A stretch of 64,000 nt of DNA from JACVRX01 sp963831385 (GCA_963831385.1 CAWHPW010000019.1:1-64000); one strand, 5' to 3'; numbered from the stretch's first letter, positions 53,757 through 63,887 are shown. Program-made: numbers and translations. Notes: generated by a model not told the origin, from the sequence alone.

Positions 53757-54575
53757 TCAGCGGGTGAGGATGACGCCGTCGCCCGGGCGGAGATCGAGTG
53801 TGGTGGCGGCGTCACCACCATTGACGGCCAGCGCGACATGTCGGGCCGAGTCGATGAAGAGGACGACGTCACCGAGCGGGACATCAGCGAACGTGGCACC
53901 GACGGTCGACGGGACGGACCGGTCGCGCACGCGAATCTGGACGACGCCGCTATCGAGGCCGGAGGCAGTCAGGTCCGCCACCGTTGCATAGAGCTGCACG
54001 TTCCCGAATCGATCGACGGTGAGCACCTCGGTGTCGAGTACGCCATCGTCGACCTCGACCCGTGGCGTCGGCATGCGCGTCAGGTCGTCCACGGGCAGCG
54101 GTGGGCCGAGGGCAGCCAACGGGACGCCAACTGCCAGGTGCGCCGCGGCCGGCGCGAACACGTCACGCCCAGCGAACGTCGGGGTCGACACGTCCAAGAG
54201 GTAGTCAGGTTCGGTGAGTTCGACCGCTGCTGTCATGCCGCCCAGCGAGTCAGCCGCCCACAGCAACAGTCCGTTGTCCGGGCCCACCAGGATGAGCTCG
54301 CCGGCCGCCAATGCGATTGCCCGCCGGGATGTTCCGACGCCGGGATCCACGACTCCGACCACCACCGACGGCGGCAAGTACCGCACTGTCTGCGCGAGGA
54401 CGACTGCGCCGTGCCGGACGTCGTGCGCCGGCACGTCGTGCGTGATGTCCTCGACCCGCACCAACGGCGCTATCCGGGCGATGACCCCGTGGCAGGCCGC
54501 GACGAAGCCATCGCGGCGGCCGTAGTCCGTGAGCAGCCAGATCCATGCGTACGTGGAGTCCGGGCGGTCATTCAC
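53757..54575 (-). CDS. SAM hydrolase / SAM-dependent halogenase-family protein (DUF62)
   Basis: It has 272 residues: WLLTDYGRRDGFVAACHGVI, ITHDVPAHDVRHGAVVLAQT, VVVGVVDPGVGTSRRAIALA, LVGPDNGLL, TFAGRDVFAPAAAHLAVG with Arg-Asp and the catalytic His, and VDRFGNVQLY. The Asp/Arg/His set marks S-adenosyl-L-methionine hydroxide adenosyltransferases, which split SAM to adenosine and methionine, rather than halogenases. It is convergent with the PheS-like gene, 4 bp apart. Confidence 0.9.
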   Translation of the reverse strand: MNDRPDSTYAWIWLLTDYGRRDGFVAACHGVIARIAPLVRVEDITHDVPAHDVRHGAVVLAQTVRYLPPSVVVGVVDPGVGTSRRAIALAAGELILVGPDNGLLLWAADSLGGMTAAVELTEPDYLLDVSTPTFAGRDVFAPAAAHLAVGVPLAALGPPLPVDDLTRMPTPRVEVDDGVLDTEVLTVDRFGNVQLYATVADLTASGLDSGVVQIRVRDRSVPSTVGATFADVPLGDVVLFIDSARHVALAVNGGDAATTLDLRPGDGVILTR

Positions 54576-54602
54576 GGCCGGAATCTACCCAGGACAACTC
54601 GG

Positions 54603-55669
54603 CTAGCCGCCAAGCCAGCCGGCCGGATCCTGAAACTGCCCTGCGACCAAAACCTCGAAATGCAGATGCGGACCGGTGGACAAGCCGGTCGAGCCGATCT
54701 TCCCGACGACCTGCCCAGGCGCCACGGCGTCACCCGGATTGACCGAGGCAGTCGCCAGATGGGCGTAACGAGTGGTGATCCCTTGACCATGGGCGATCGT
54801 GACCAGGTTTCCATATGCCGGATCGCGGCTGACCTCGGCGACGGTTCCGCGTGCCGCTGCGTAGGCCAGCCCATCGCCGTACTGGAAGTCGATCCCGCTG
54901 TGCAGTTTGTGGCTGCCTGTGATCGGGTGGCCGCGCGTGCCGAAGGGGCTCGAGACAGCGCCGTCACCCGGCCGGACCAGCCGCATGTCGATGCCCAGCG
55001 ATGTCGTCAACGCTTCGGCATCCTGGCTCGCCGCCGCCATCGTCGCGGAGGCGTTCTCCTCAGCCGCTCGGGCCGCGGTCAGCGCTCCTGTGGCCACGTG
55101 CAGGTCGAGCTCTGCCCGGGATACCTCCTCGGCGGCGGCCCGATGGTCCCTGATCGCCGCTGCCCGAGCTAGCCGCAGATCGTGCTCAGCCCCGCCCGGC
55201 ACCGAGATGAGCCGGGGCTCGGCCGAGTCTTGCCGGCCGACAGCCTCCGCCAGCGGGTCCAGCGCCATGGCGACAGGAGCAATGACCCCGGCGACTTCGG
55301 CGGCCACGTCGGTCGCCCCCGCGGCGACGTCCAGCAGCTCACTTCCTCTCCGTGACGCTGGTCGACGGCCTCGTCGACCAACGCACTGAGCTGGGTCAGT
55401 GTGGCCCGAGCCGCAACCAACGTGTGCGCAGCGCTGTCGAGCAGGTCGGTGTTGTCTGCTACGGCTCGCTCCGCTTCGGCTATCGACTGGGTTGCCGTCA
55501 CCTGGGCGGCGCTCGCCGCCTGCACCGCCGATGCGGCAGCCGAGATCGTCGCCGGGTCGGCAGCGGCTCGTCGCGGGGATGCTGCAACAGGGAGAGCCGC
55601 GGCGATAACGATCCCGGCGGTGCAGAGAAGACCCAGTGTTGTCCGGGCGGGATGAACCAAGGCAGGCAT
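54603..55669 (-). pseudogene. Secreted M23 peptidoglycan endopeptidase with coiled-coil, one frameshift
   Basis: ATG 55669 opens MPALVHPARTTLGLLCTAGI, a signal peptide, then Ala-rich coiled coil. Near 55345 the frame changes (VDQRHGEE to LLDVAAGATD) and continues through more coiled coil to an M23 domain. That domain has SSPFGTRGHPITGSHKLHSG, IDFQYGDGLAYAA, GQGITTRYAHL and STGPHLHFEV, with both zinc-site motifs (HxxxD and HxH) intact. The long piece 54603 to about 55345 is open. It would cut peptidoglycan cross-links in the envelope. A CRP-like box lies upstream. Confidence 0.75.
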
Positions 55670-55839
55670 GAATGATCCGTCGGTTGGGGACGTGGGCAAA
55701 CGCGCTCGAGCGCGGGCCCCGCGAACGGCGGGGCACGTCTCACGGCCGAGGTGCCGTCAGACTGTTGGGTAACGAGTGCCCGAAATTTCACGTTCCGCCC
55801 GAATGGGTGATCTGGCCCACTGCGGATCGCGGGTAGGCC

Positions 55840-55855
55840 AGTGACCGCGGTCACA
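55840..55855. promoter_or_regulatory. CRP/GlxR-like palindrome upstream of the M23 gene
   Basis: On the minus strand it reads TGTGACCGCGGTCACT, one base off the CRP consensus TGTGA-N6-TCACA and a perfect 14-bp palindrome inside. It sits about 170 bp upstream of the M23 start. CRP-family control of peptidoglycan hydrolases is known in mycobacteria (rpfA). The remaining gap 55670-56018 has no gene. Confidence 0.45.
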
Positions 55856-55868
55856 TCTGAACCACCCC

Positions 55869-55961
55869 GATTGGCACGTTCTCGTGCTCCATATAACGGG
55901 GCAAACCGTCCACCACAGCAACAGTTCGGCGTGCCATTCACGACCGAGTGACGTGCCAATC
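55869..55961. repeat. 11-bp inverted repeat in the gap between M23 and DUF885 genes
   Basis: GATTGGCACGT (55869-55879) and ACGTGCCAATC (55951-55961) are perfect inverted copies 71 bp apart. They could be paired regulator sites or arms of a long hairpin. No ORF lies between them. Confidence 0.4.
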
Positions 55962-56018
55962 GAGAAAGGCGGCGATCCCAGCTGATGCGGCGGCCGGACG
56001 CGCCCGTCGTGCGCCTGC

Positions 56019-57705
56019 CTACTGTGCCTGCACCCAGTCCTCGACCCGCCGCCGCAGGATCGGCAAGCTGATCGTGGCCGCGCCCAGGACGACGTCGTGG
56101 AAGCCCTTGATGTCGAACCGCTCCCCCAGCGTCGCGCGCGCGTCGGCCCGAAGGCGGAGGATCTCCCGCTGCCCGACTTTGTAGGACAACGCTTGAGCCG
56201 GCATGCCGATGTAGCGGTCGACCTCCACGGTGATGGTGTCGAGGTCGACCGGCATGTGCTCGACCATGAAATCGATTGCTTGCTGCCGGCTCCAGCCCAT
56301 TGCGTGCAAACCCGTGTCGACGACCAGCCGACACGCTCGCCAGCCGTCGGACGCCACCATGCCCAGTCGGTCGAGTGGGGTGTCGTACAAGCCCATCTCG
56401 TCGGCGAGCCGCTCGGTGTAGAGCGCCCAGCCCTCCACGAACGCGTTGTGTCCGGTCGTCATCCGACGGAATGACGGCAGGTCCGTCCGCTCGGTCGCAA
56501 TCGCGAGCTGGAGATGGTGACCGGGAATGGCCTCGTGGAAGGCGATCGCCGCCGTGGAGAACCGGCCACGCTCGGTGGGTTGGTGGAGGTTGACGTAGTA
56601 CGTCCCTGGGCGGCTGCCGTCGGGAGCCGGCGGCAGGTAGTAGGCACCCGGCACGTCGGCCTCGAGATAGTCGGGAACCGGCGTGAGCACGCACGGCGCC
56701 TGCGGCAGGATGCCGAACCAGTCGCCCATCACCGCCGTAGCCGAATCGAGACAGCGCTGAGCATGGGCGACGACCGCATCGCCGTCGACGTACCGCAGGT
56801 CGGGATCGTTCTTCAGCTTGCCGAAGATCTGCCGCAGGTCGGCCGTCCCGAATGCTCCAGTGCCAATGTCCGAGAACTCCGCGGGTAGCTGGTTCGTCGT
56901 TTCGTGCAAACCGATGTCGTGCAGCTCTCGCGCCGTGAGCGGCAGTCCGGTGTGGTGCTCGATCAGGATCTGGTAGATCTCGTCGCCGTCGGGGATGTGG
57001 CACAGTCCCGGCCGCTCGTCCGGCCGGGCAACAGGCTGCAGCTCGGTGGTGAACACGTCCCTATAGCGCTCGAATGCCGGGCGGAGAACGTCCCGGACGG
57101 CGTCGGTCATCTCCGCACGCCAGCTCTCGCTGTCGTCCCAGGTCTCCGGGCCGGCGAGGTTGACGAACGGGTCTGTGGTCAGCGGCGAGTCGAGGTAGCT
57201 GGTGACCTGATTGAGTGATCGCGCCACGTTGATCTGTGCCGGCGTCCGGCCGACGCGCACACCGGCCAAGTACCGCTGGGCACCCTGGTCGAGCATCCGG
57301 GCCAGCTGCCCGACCCGAGCCAGGGCCATCCGGGCATGCTCCGGCTCCGGGGCGCGCAGCTGCCCCGCGATCACGAGAAGATCGGCATGCACGCCCTGCA
57401 TCTGGTCCGACGCCAGCTCGATCAAGCGGTGGTCGATGGAGCGGATCGAGTCGTCGAGTTCCTCCGCCAGCAGGTCCCTCGTCACCCGGTCGGTTTCGTC
57501 CAGGCTGTCGGCGTCCACAGCAGCCGCTTCGCTGCGCAGGCTCGGTCCACCGAGCTCGTCGAGCCTGGTCCGCCTCGGCAGACAGGTCATCGGCCCGGTC
57601 GTCATACCGGTGATCGCCGAGGAAAGAGGCGTACAGCGGGCTGGCCTCGAGGCGAGCCTCCCAATACTTCTCGGCGATGGCACGGAGCTGCTCAGAAGCG
57701 GTCAC
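56019..57705 (-). pseudogene. DUF885-family (M32-like) putative metalloprotein, one frameshift
   Basis: It is read from ATG 57705 (MTASEQLRAIAEKYWEARLE, ASPLYASFLGDHRYDD) and, after a slip near 57570, from LDELGGPSLRSEAAAV onward; 56019 to about 57560 is open. The metal-type motif FHEAIPGHHLQLAIA and FVEGWALYTERLADEMGLYD define DUF885. About 560 residues in all, normal for the family, whose enzymatic function is not settled (carboxypeptidase-like). There is no signal peptide. Confidence 0.8.
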
Positions 57706-57791
57706 AGTCGCTCATCTTGCCTGACGGCAACGCGGAGTCATCGCAGTTCTGGTCACCTCTCGACCGTGACCTCAGCAGAGCCGCGCGACAC

Positions 57792-58079
57792 TCACCACTG
57801 GTCGGCGTACTTACGACGGGTGCCGGGGTGGGATTCGGCCGCCTCGGTAACGACCGGTCGGGGGGGCCGCTCGGCCGGATGCTCGACGAGCGCGAGGACT
57901 CGGGAGGCCATGAACCGCGCCGAGCGAACCGGTTTGCCACTGCGGGTCACTTCGGTGACCTCGACGACAGTGCGACCCTGGGTGATCTCGACCCGGCGGC
58001 CGGCGCGGGTGGCCACGACGTCGTAGGCGCGGACCCCGTCGCCGGCGTCGATCACGATCTCGACCCGGTCGCCTCTCAT
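57792..58079 (-). CDS. Conserved hypothetical small protein
   Basis: ATG 58079 with GGAGAGG gives 95 residues. VEIVIDAGDGVRAYDVVATR, AGRRVEITQGRTVVEVTEVT, then a SARFMASRVLALVEHP helix and a Pro-rich basic tail. Mainly beta followed by a helix. I know of similar actinobacterial proteins without function. It stands between DUF885 and tmRNA. Confidence 0.6.
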   Translation of the reverse strand: MRGDRVEIVIDAGDGVRAYDVVATRAGRRVEITQGRTVVEVTEVTRSGKPVRSARFMASRVLALVEHPAERPPRPVVTEAAESHPGTRRKYADQW

Positions 58080-58170
58080 GCGGTCACCTCTCCTGCCACC
58101 AGTCTAGGTGATCTTGGGACCGGTTCGGCGGTCCGACTGCCGAACGTGGTGCCCGACCATCGGAATTGAC

Positions 58171-58208
58171 GACGCCGCGGGCCAACATCAGGGCTGACCC
58201 GCGGCGTC
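58171..58208 (-). terminator. Terminator hairpin of the tmRNA gene
   Basis: GACGCCGCGGG (58171-58181) and CCCGCGGCGTC (58198-58208) are perfect 11-bp arms with a 16-nt loop, starting 11 bp beyond the tmRNA 3' end on the minus strand. No T-run, as usual at this GC content. Confidence 0.6.
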
Positions 58209-58218
58209 GCGGATGTGC

Positions 58219-58589
58219 TGGTGGAGGTGCCGGGAATCGAACCCGGGTCCTTCGACGACTCTCCAGGGCTTCTCCGGGCGCAGCCTGCGTTGCCTCTACT
58301 CGGCTCCGGTGATCATGCAGGCGAGTTCACCGTGACGAGCCCAGTCGCGTTCATGTCCCTCCCGGTCCCGCGACCATACCGGGAGGTGAGCCTCCTTGCT
58401 GATGCCGATCACCGGGGCGGAAGCATCCCCGGGTCGACAGACTTCAGTACTCCGCCTCAGGCGGCGAGAGCGAAGTCAGTGCGCTTAGCGTTGGCACTTA
58501 TAACGTTGCCGCGTTGGTTAGCGAGTTCACGCGACATCCTCGGCCCGCTTCTCCTGGTTCGACGAACGAAGTCGAAACCGTTCACCCCC
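58219..58589 (-). ncRNA. ssrA: Transfer-messenger RNA
   Basis: The 5' end GGGGGTGAACGGTTTCGACT (from 58589) and the 3' end GGTTCGATTCCCGGCACC then TCCACCA (to 58219) form the tRNA-like domain; acceptor strands GGGGGTG and CACCTCC pair with one G-U. The 371-nt length is normal. The tag reading frame on 58495-58457 encodes ANAKRTDFALAA followed by TGA, ending in the ClpXP-type LAA degron. It rescues stalled ribosomes with SmpB, encoded 2.3 kb away on the same strand. Confidence 0.95.
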
Positions 58590-58775
58590 ATGTTCAGTTG
58601 TCAATGCTCGTTCGCTACGCCCGAACGGGCTGGCGCGCTCGCTCGGCCCGTCCAGGCTACCCAGGTAAACGTCGGACACGCATGTGAGATTCCCGATGCT
58701 ATGGCTCTGACCGCACGTTGCTACCAGCGAGTAACATCGAGGAGCTAGGAGCCGGTCGCCGAGGAGGACCAGTCA

Positions 58776-60729
58776 ATGGCGACCACACAGCTGAACCGTG
58801 ACCGAAGCCCCCGTCGCCGCCATGTCGACGAACGGGAGGCCCGCCAGCTGGCCGAGGCGGCACGGCAGACCGAGTGGGACCGGCCGTCGTTCGCGAAGGA
58901 GCTCTATCTCGGCCAGTTTCGGCTCGATCTGATCCATCCGCAGCCGCTAGCTCGAGCCGAGCCGAGCAAGCCAGGACCGATGCCTTTCTGGCCGAGTCTG
59001 CGCGCGCTGTGTGAGACCGAGCTGGACGGCAGCGTGATCGAGCGTGAGTCGGTCATTCCCGACGAATACCTCAAGGCGCTGGCCCGCCTCGGCGTGTTCG
59101 GCATGAAGATTCCCCGTGAGTATCGGCGGACTCGGGCTCGGCCAGACGGGGTACAACCGGGCGCTGATGCTGATCGGTTCCGTGCACCCGTCGCTCGGTG
59201 CACTGGTCTCCGCACATCAGTCCATCGGCGTGCCCGAACCGGTCAAGATGTTCGGCACCGAGGAGCAGAAACGCGCCTTCCTCCCGCGCTGTGCGCGCGG
59301 AGCGATCACTGCGTTCTTGCTGACCGAACCCGACTTCGGTTCGGACCCGGCCCGCTTGGCCGCCACTGCGACGCCGATGGACGGCGGCTTCAGCGTACGA
59401 GCTGAGCGGGCTCAAGCTGTGGACGACGAACGGAGTCATCGCCGAACTGGTCGTGGTCATGGCCCGGGTGCCGAAGCATTCGGGAGGTCCCGGTGGCATT
59501 ACCGCGTTCATCGTCGAGTCGGACTCCCCCGGCATCACCGTCGAGCGACGAAACGCGTTCATGGGCCTGCAAGCGGAATCGAGAACGGGCTCACGCGGTT
59601 CGAGCAGCGTGCGGGTGCCGGCTGCAAACCGTGCTCGGCAAGGAAGGGGACGGCCTCAAGATCGCTTTCACGACGCTGAACACCGGCCGGCTGTCGATTC
59701 CGGCGCTGTGCACGGGAGCGTCGAAGTGGTGCGTCAAGATCGCTCGCGAGTGGGCGTCGAGCGCGGGTGCAATTGGGTCGTCCCGTCGGGCAGCACGCTG
59801 CGATCGCGCACAAGATCTCGTTCATGGCCGCGACGGCATTCGCCCAGGAGGCCGTCCTGGACCTGTCCGCACATTTGGCGGACGCCGGCCGGCACGACAT
59901 CCGCATCGAGGCGGCATTGGCCAAGCTCTGGTCCAGTGAGATGTCCTGGCTCGTCGCCGACGAGCTGGTGCAGATCCGGGGGGGACGCGGCTACGAGACG
60001 GCCGAGTCGTTGAGGTCGCGGGGCGAACGAGCGGTGCCGGCCGAGCAGATTCTTCGCGACCTGAGGATCAATCGGATCTTCGAAGGATCCACCGAGATCA
60101 TGCACCTGCTCATCGCCCGCGAGGCCGTCGATGCACATTTGCAGGCGGCAGGCGACGTCATCGATCCCGACATCGATCTGACGGACAAGGCCAAGGCCAC
60201 CGCGAAGGCAGCCGGCTTCTACGCTCGCTGGTTGCCGCCTCTGGTCGCGGGACGCGGTCAGCTGCCCTCGTCCTATGCCGAGTTCGGCGGCCTGGCCCGG
60301 CACCTGCGTTATGTCGAGCGCTCATCGCGCCGGCTCGCCCGTCAGACCTTCTACGGAATGGCCCGCTGGCAAGGCGGGCTGGAGCGTCGGCAGGGTTTCC
60401 TGGCCCGGATCGTCGACATCGGCGCGGAGCTGTTCGCGATGGCGGCCAGTTGTGTCCGCGCGCAGTCGCTGCGTGAGCGCGGCGACGCCAGCGCCGCTCA
60501 GCTCGCCGACGTGTTCTGCCAGCAGTCCCGGCTCCGCGTCGAGCGACTGTTCGACGCGCTGTGGCAAAACACCGACGGCATCGACGAGCGGTTGGCCGCG
60601 TCGGTTCTCGAGGGCCGATACACCGGGCTGGAGGCCGGCGTGATCGACCAGAGCGAAGGCACTGGACCCTGGATCGCCGGAATCCAGGACACCGCGGGCT
60701 CACCGGACGTGCACCGCTTCGTCCGCTAG
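58776..60729 (+). pseudogene. Acyl-CoA dehydrogenase (large FadE type), multiple frameshifts
   Basis: It starts ATG 58776 behind GAGGAGG: MATTQLNRDRSPRRRHVDER. It then reads LARLGVFGMKIPREY | GGLGLGQTGYNRALMLIGSV | SAHQSIGVPEPVKMFGTEEQ | LTEPDFGSDPARL (FAD/substrate loop) | GPGGITAFIVESDSPGI | RINRIFEGSTEIMHLLIARE, with a long C-terminal domain. The frame changes at about 59120, 59395, 59570, 59610, 59640 and 59765; 59767-60729 is open. About 640 residues, as in mycobacterial FadE proteins with extended C-termini. It performs the first step of beta-oxidation if functional. Confidence 0.8.
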
Positions 60730-60748
60730 GACGCCGCGCTCGCTCTTC

Positions 60749-60840
60749 CGGAATGACCACGTTCACCAGGCGTACCCGTACATCACCAGGCTTGCAGGCC
60801 TGGTGATGTATAGGGAGGGGTGGTGAACGTGGTCATTCCG
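60749..60840. repeat. Perfect 20-bp inverted repeat with nested second palindrome
   Basis: Outer arms CGGAATGACCACGTTCACCA (60749-60768) and its exact complement (60821-60840). Inside, TACATCACCAGGC (60779-60791) and GCCTGGTGATGTA (60798-60810) form a second perfect stem with a 6-nt loop. It lies between convergent fadE-like and smpB genes, so it can act as a bidirectional terminator or be a small mobile palindromic element. Confidence 0.75.
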
Positions 60841-60869
60841 ATGAGGGAACGGCACGTACCAGGAGTGGA

Positions 60870-61346
60870 TCAGCCGCGCCGTCGTCGAGATCGGGCAATC
60901 GCGCGGTCGGCCTCGCGGAGAGCTTGTTTCTCGGCCAATGCGTGCCGCTTGTCGTAGGACCGCTTGCCACGTGCGAGGGCGACCTCGACCTTGGCGTAGC
61001 CGTCGGAGAAGTACAGGGAGATGGGGATCAGCGTGTAGCCCTTCTCCCTGGTCTTGACGACCAGGCGGCTGATCTCGTCTCGCCGCATGAGCAGCTTGCG
61101 TGAACGGCGCGGCTCGTGGTTGGTCCAGGTCCCTTGGTCGTACTCGGGAATGTGCACGTTGCGCAGCCACACCTCGCCGTCACGGACTTCGGCGAAACCG
61201 TCGACCAGCGAGGCTCGGCCGGCCCGCAGCGACTTGACCTCCGTACCGCTGAGGACGAGACCGGCCTCATAGGTCGAGTCGATCTCGTAGTCACGGCGGG
61301 CCTTGCGGTTCTGCGCCACTACCGTGCGTCCACGCTCGCGTGCCAT
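60870..61346 (-). CDS. smpB: SsrA-binding protein
   Basis: It has 158 residues: VVAQNRKARRDYEIDSTYEA, GLVLSGTEVKSLRAGRASLV, DGFAEVRDGEVWLRNVHIPE, RKLLMRRDEI and the basic C-terminal tail ALAEKQALREADRAIARSRR. It binds the tmRNA tRNA-like domain and brings it to stalled ribosomes. It follows the M23 gene and ftsX, as in other actinobacteria. Confidence 0.97.
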   Translation of the reverse strand: MARERGRTVVAQNRKARRDYEIDSTYEAGLVLSGTEVKSLRAGRASLVDGFAEVRDGEVWLRNVHIPEYDQGTWTNHEPRRSRKLLMRRDEISRLVVKTREKGYTLIPISLYFSDGYAKVEVALARGKRSYDKRHALAEKQALREADRAIARSRRRRG

Positions 61347-61391
61347 GGGCAGCAGGATCTCATCCGGCCGGCTCGAGCTGAGCGAGCGTGC

Positions 61392-62855
61392 TCAGAGATA
61401 GCTCATGGGGTTCGCCCGCACGCCGTCGTCGTACACCATGAAATGCAGGTGGCAGGCGGTCGAGTATCCGGTACTCCCCGAGTAGCCGATGATCTCCCCC
61501 TGCGACACTCGTTCACCCGAGCTGGCCGCAAAGCGCGAGAGGTGGCTGTACGAGGTCATCAGGGCATTGCCGCCGACCACGCCGTGGTCGATGGCCACCT
61601 GGTTGCCATAGCCGCCGCGGTAGCGAGCCCACAGCACCCGGCCGCCGGCCGAGGCGCGGATCGGGGTGCCGCAGTAGGCCCGAAAGTCGGTGCCGTCATG
61701 CAGCTTGTACACACCGGTCACCGGGTGGACCCGCATGCCGTACCGCGACGTGACGTGCGGATTGGCCACCGGATAGCTCAGGCCCGCAGTCGCCGAGGAA
61801 CCGCCACCCGACGACCCGCCACCGGACGAGCCGCCACCCGAGGAACCGCCGCTGGACGAGCCGCCGCTGGACGACCCGGTGGAGGACTTGCTCGCTGCCG
61901 CAGCTGCCGCCGCGGCCGCCGCCGCTTTGCGCCGCTCCTCACGAGCTTTCCGGGCCAGTTCGGCGATCTCCGCGTCGATCGCGTTGCGTTCAGTTGTGAG
62001 CGCCGCATAGTGCTTTGCGTCGTCGGCCTTCGCCTGTTCCGCCGCGGCGACGGCGCCCGACCGCTGAGCCACGAGCTGGTCGACGGCCGCCTTGGCCGCC
62101 CGCGCCTGTTCGGCGTTCACCTCGGCTGCCGCCCGCGCCGCCGCTGCAGCTGCCTCGAGTTCCTTGGTGCGCTGAAGGTGTCGGGCGGCCTCCTCGCGCA
62201 GGCGCCGCGCCTCTTCCCTCAGCTCCTCCAGCTTCACCCGCTCGTTGGCCAGGTCCACCCGATCCGTCTCGAGCCCGGTGAGCACGGTGTCTTCCGCGTT
62301 GAGCACCGACTGTGCGTACGTCACGCGGGTGGTGAAGCCGTCGACGTCGTCGGCTTCGAACGCGGCGGCCAGGTCGAGCAGGTGGCCCATGGCTCCCTGC
62401 TGGTACGCCTCGACCGCCAGCTGGCTCATGGCGGCGCGCTTGCCCTCGATCCGGTCGCTGATCTCAGCGATCCGAGCCATTTGGTCGCGGACGCGCTGCT
62501 CTGCCGCGGCGAGTTTGGCCGCCGCCGCCGCGTCCTGGGCTTTCGCCGCGGCCAGCTCGCCGCGGGCCTGCGCGAGCCGTTCCTGCGCGACGACCAGGGC
62601 TTGCTCTGCGTCAACCAGCGCTTGTTCAGCGGCGGGCAACTTCGCTTGTGCGTCGGTATAGGAGCGAGTGGCGTCATCGAGGGCCTGGGTCGACTGCCGA
62701 AGCTCACCCTGCGCCTGGCCCAGTTGCTGCTCGACGGCCCGCTTGCGGTCGTACGGGTCGGCGGCATTGGCAGGGATGACCGATGCCAGGACAAGCCCGG
62801 CTGCCAGCCCGAGCGGCATCAATCGACGGCTGCGCGCACTAGTCACAGTTGTCAC
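61392..62855 (-). CDS. Secreted coiled-coil M23 peptidoglycan hydrolase of the FtsEX locus
   Basis: GTG 62855 (AGGGGA 7 nt before) is preferred over ATG 62909. It has 487 residues: a signal peptide (ARSRRLMPLGLAAGLVLASV, ending PANA), coiled coil about 30-325, a Gly/Ser linker of repeated GGSSSGG type, then an M23 domain. The M23 domain has RYGMRVHPVTGVYKLHDGTD, YSHLSRFAASSGERVSQGE and GYSTACHLHFMVYDDG, with zinc ligands all present. It is directly downstream of ftsX, so it is probably the hydrolase activated by FtsEX during septation, like EnvC or RipC/PcsB partners elsewhere. Confidence 0.88.
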   Translation of the reverse strand: MTTVTSARSRRLMPLGLAAGLVLASVIPANAADPYDRKRAVEQQLGQAQGELRQSTQALDDATRSYTDAQAKLPAAEQALVDAEQALVVAQERLAQARGELAAAKAQDAAAAAKLAAAEQRVRDQMARIAEISDRIEGKRAAMSQLAVEAYQQGAMGHLLDLAAAFEADDVDGFTTRVTYAQSVLNAEDTVLTGLETDRVDLANERVKLEELREEARRLREEAARHLQRTKELEAAAAAARAAAEVNAEQARAAKAAVDQLVAQRSGAVAAAEQAKADDAKHYAALTTERNAIDAEIAELARKAREERRKAAAAAAAAAAASKSSTGSSSGGSSSGGSSGGGSSGGGSSGGGSSATAGLSYPVANPHVTSRYGMRVHPVTGVYKLHDGTDFRAYCGTPIRASAGGRVLWARYRGGYGNQVAIDHGVVGGNALMTSYSHLSRFAASSGERVSQGEIIGYSGSTGYSTACHLHFMVYDDGVRANPMSYL

Positions 62856-62948
62856 AACCGTCCCCTGTGCACCACACGACACATGACCGTACACCTGCAG
62901 GCCAGTCATGGGGAGAGGCCGAGCGGTAGAGAAAGTGCGGCTAATTAC

Positions 62949-63851
62949 CTAAACGCGCAGATACCGGCGCAACGTCACGAAAGCCGCAACGGCCGTCAAG
63001 CCGATGCCAGCGACCAGGAGCCACGGAAGAACGCTGAGCGTGTCCGCCCAGTCGACCCAGGCGACGAACCGAAGCGCCTGCGCCATCTTCCCGTCGATGA
63101 ACAGCCACTTGACCAAGACGATGCCGCACGCTGCGAGCAGAGCGCCGATGACCCCGGCGATCGCCGCCTCGAGGATGAACGGAAGCTGGATGTAGAAATT
63201 CGAGGCACCGACCAGGCGCATGATGCCGGTCTCGCGCCGTCGGCTGAATGCGGCCAGCCGGATCGTGTTCGCGATGAGCAGGACCGCGGCCACCACCATG
63301 ATGCCGCTGATCACGGCCGCAGCCACCTGCAGGCTGTTGAGCACGTCGAAGAACGGCTCGAGCACCTCGCGCTGGTCGACGACCTGGTGGACGCCGGGCA
63401 GGCCGGCCACCGCCGAGACGACTGCCTCGTACTCCTCGGGGTTGCGCAACTCCACCCGGAACGACTCCTGCAGCTGCTCGGGAGTGATCGTCTCGGCGAT
63501 CGAATCCTGGAACTGCTCCTGGAACCGCTCGTAGGCCTGCTCCTGGGACTCGGGGAAGACCTCACGGACCTGCGGATGCGCCGTGAGGGTCTGCTCGATC
63601 TGCGCTTTCTGCTCGCCGGTGACCTGGCCTTCCGCGCAGCCGCTGCCCTTGTCGAACTCGTTGCACATGAAGACCGAGATCTCGATCTTGTCGTACCAGT
63701 AGTCCTTCATCGTGCTCGCCTGCGCCCGCACCAGCAGGCCGGTGCCGAGAAAGCCCATCGAGATCGCGACCGTGATGACGACGGCCAGGGTCATCGTCAG
63801 GTTGCGGCGCAGGCCGGTCATGATCTCGGAGAAGACGTAGTGGAAACGCAT
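62949..63851 (-). CDS. ftsX: Cell division ABC transporter permease FtsX
   Basis: It has 300 residues: MRFHYVFSEIMTGLRRNLTM cytoplasmic, TM1 about 21-42, a large extracellular domain (about 45-170) with ISVFMCNEFDKGSGCAEGQV and two Cys, then three TM helices with FSRRRETGIMRLVGASNFYI between the second and third. It has the actinobacterial FtsX topology. It transmits ATP hydrolysis by FtsE to a peptidoglycan hydrolase. It lies between ftsE and the M23 gene. Confidence 0.95.
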   Translation of the reverse strand: MRFHYVFSEIMTGLRRNLTMTLAVVITVAISMGFLGTGLLVRAQASTMKDYWYDKIEISVFMCNEFDKGSGCAEGQVTGEQKAQIEQTLTAHPQVREVFPESQEQAYERFQEQFQDSIAETITPEQLQESFRVELRNPEEYEAVVSAVAGLPGVHQVVDQREVLEPFFDVLNSLQVAAAVISGIMVVAAVLLIANTIRLAAFSRRRETGIMRLVGASNFYIQLPFILEAAIAGVIGALLAACGIVLVKWLFIDGKMAQALRFVAWVDWADTLSVLPWLLVAGIGLTAVAAFVTLRRYLRV

Positions 63852-63887
63852 CGCTCTCTTCGCGGGTCGTGGGTGCGGGGCGGTGGC

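Noticed and set aside
55670..56018. A cyclic-di-AMP (ydaO-type) riboswitch before the M23 gene
   Set aside because: The gene class and gap size are right, but I could not find the conserved core blocks on the minus strand; only a CRP-like site and inverted repeat are supported.
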